Origin: DASZUK01 sp963844575
GTDB lineage: Bacteria > Actinomycetota > Acidimicrobiia > Acidimicrobiales > RAAP-2
Direction: 5' to 3'
Assembly: GCA_963844575.1 (NCBI GenBank)
Contig: CAWJOU010000005.1
Location: forward strand, 930,001 to 994,000
Length of the DNA stretch: 64,000 nt
Positions 63,242 to 64,000 of the stretch are shown one piece after another. The position numbers were made by a program, and so were the translations under genes. The notes under the pieces were generated by a model. That model saw only the letters and a program-made list of their open reading frames with translations. It was not told the origin of the DNA and did not search any database. Within the stretch, counting starts at the first letter, position 1. Every line of letters begins with the position of its first letter.

Positions 63242-64000
63242 CTATCGGCGGCGGCTCCAGGCGGCCAGCACCTCCCGGTAGCGGCGGTCCCAGTCGTTGT
63301 AGGTCTCGCGGAGCCGGTCGCCCGGCCAGTCCGGCGGCAGGAGGTCGGCCGGCAGCAGGGGGTCGGCCTGGAAGTGACGGAGGACGGCGGCGGACAGCTC
63401 GAACCCCGACGCCAGGTCGTCGCGGCCGGTCGGTGACCGCTCGGCCAACCCACCGGCCAATTCGTCGGCCCGGCGAGCCCAGCCGTCGAGGTCCCAGAGG
63501 CGGTGGGCCAGCTCCTGGTCGTCCACCGGGCCGCCGTCTGCCGGGCGGCCGTCCGGCCAGTCGCCGTCCGGCAGGCGGCCGGTCATGCGGAGGACGTCGC
63601 CGACCACGTCGTCGGGCAGTGCGACGTCGACGTTGTCCGGCCGCAGCCACGTGCCGTCCCGCAGTTCGCCCAGCCGGGCGAACGTGAGCGCCTGCCGCCG
63701 TCGGGCCCGAACCTCCGCGGAGCTGCCGCTGGTCGTGACGACGACGAGCGACCAGTTGCCGGTCCACGGTCGAGTGTGCCCGGCTCGGCTGGCGATCTGG
63801 CGGGACTGCCGGTCGAGGAGGTGTCCGGCCAGCCGGTAGCGGCCGTGGCCGGCCGTCGTCGCCTCCCCGGACGCCACCATCCGGCTCAGCGCCACCCGGG
63901 CCCGGTTCTCGTTGATCCCGAAGAGGCCGACGAGGTGCAGGAGGTGCGCGACCGGGAGCTCCGGCGGCTCGCTGCCGAGCAGGGCGCTGGCCAGGACGGA
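63242..64000 (-). CDS. PaaX-family transcriptional regulator, partial
   Basis: The visible 252 residues match PaaX: an N-terminal winged helix running off the window (HLLHLVGLFGINENRARVAL, RMVASGEATTAGHGRYRLAG), then the middle and C-terminal PaaX domains (WTGNWSLVVVTTSG, FARLGELRDGTWLRPDNVDV). In other bacteria PaaX represses phenylacetate genes. The neighbouring enoyl-CoA hydratase would fit such a role, but this is inference. Confidence 0.9.
   Translation of the reverse strand, partial: SVLASALLGSEPPELPVAHLLHLVGLFGINENRARVALSRMVASGEATTAGHGRYRLAGHLLDRQSRQIASRAGHTRPWTGNWSLVVVTTSGSSAEVRARRRQALTFARLGELRDGTWLRPDNVDVALPDDVVGDVLRMTGRLPDGDWPDGRPADGGPVDDQELAHRLWDLDGWARRADELAGGLAERSPTGRDDLASGFELSAAVLRHFQADPLLPADLLPPDWPGDRLRETYNDWDRRYREVLAAWSRRR

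Overview
The window is a GC-rich (about 70%) actinobacterial chromosome segment. Support for Actinomycetota comes from two WhiB iron-sulfur regulators, a UPF0182 membrane protein, a DUF2342 zinc protease, a mycothiol-type nitroreductase homologue, an Sdh1-type succinate dehydrogenase, PaaX and ArsR regulators, and frequent GTG starts. The 42-residue 'GYWFVAADGG' repeats and the 'WVPPRDRAWRHPSEV' motif suggest an uncultured member of, or relative of, Acidimicrobiia; this placement is an inference. No rRNA or CRISPR array was seen.

Layout: 1-8.5 kb is central carbon metabolism (monomeric isocitrate dehydrogenase, malate dehydrogenase, sdhCAB plus an SCP2 protein), with a frameshifted carotenoid-desaturase-like oxidoreductase. 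8.6-12.1 kb is a MoxR/VWA pair. 12.3-23.5 kb holds two WhiB proteins, glutamate formimidoyltransferase, an HtrA protease, a DUF2342 protein beside a catalytically dead HtrA paralogue, MreB, a HEAT-repeat protein, a PDZ-Lon protease and a DivIVA-like protein with a MuF-like tail. An IS1380-family element (23.5-25.2 kb) sits just upstream of a UPF0182 gene. An initiator tRNA gene at 29.0 kb is followed by a lower-GC island with a divergent DUF1883 gene and a tight three-gene operon of unknown function (29.8-32.0 kb). 33.5-41.3 kb carries a rifampin phosphotransferase with a RAE-like inverted repeat upstream, a DEAD-box helicase, an MBL-rhodanese protein, a PPOX/OsmC pair and a DHFR-family protein. 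41.4-56.1 kb is a mixed housekeeping/accessory stretch that includes an autoregulated-looking YtrA-type ABC operon and a DUF4143 ATPase preceded by three contiguous 23-bp repeats.

The most distinctive locus is 56.2-60.4 kb. It is a tight five-gene operon encoding MauD-, MauE- and MauA-like proteins, a CcdA/MauF-like membrane protein and one unknown. The MauA-like protein is Tat-exported, extremely cysteine-rich and fused to 42-residue repeats. No methylamine dehydrogenase large subunit, amicyanin or MauG is present in the window. It looks like a disulfide-maturation cassette serving one exported Cys-rich protein.

A caution for readers: at least eight reading frames are broken by single-base shifts, several of them in C/G homopolymers and one in sdhB, a core gene. 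This pattern points to assembly or consensus error at least as much as to real pseudogenes.
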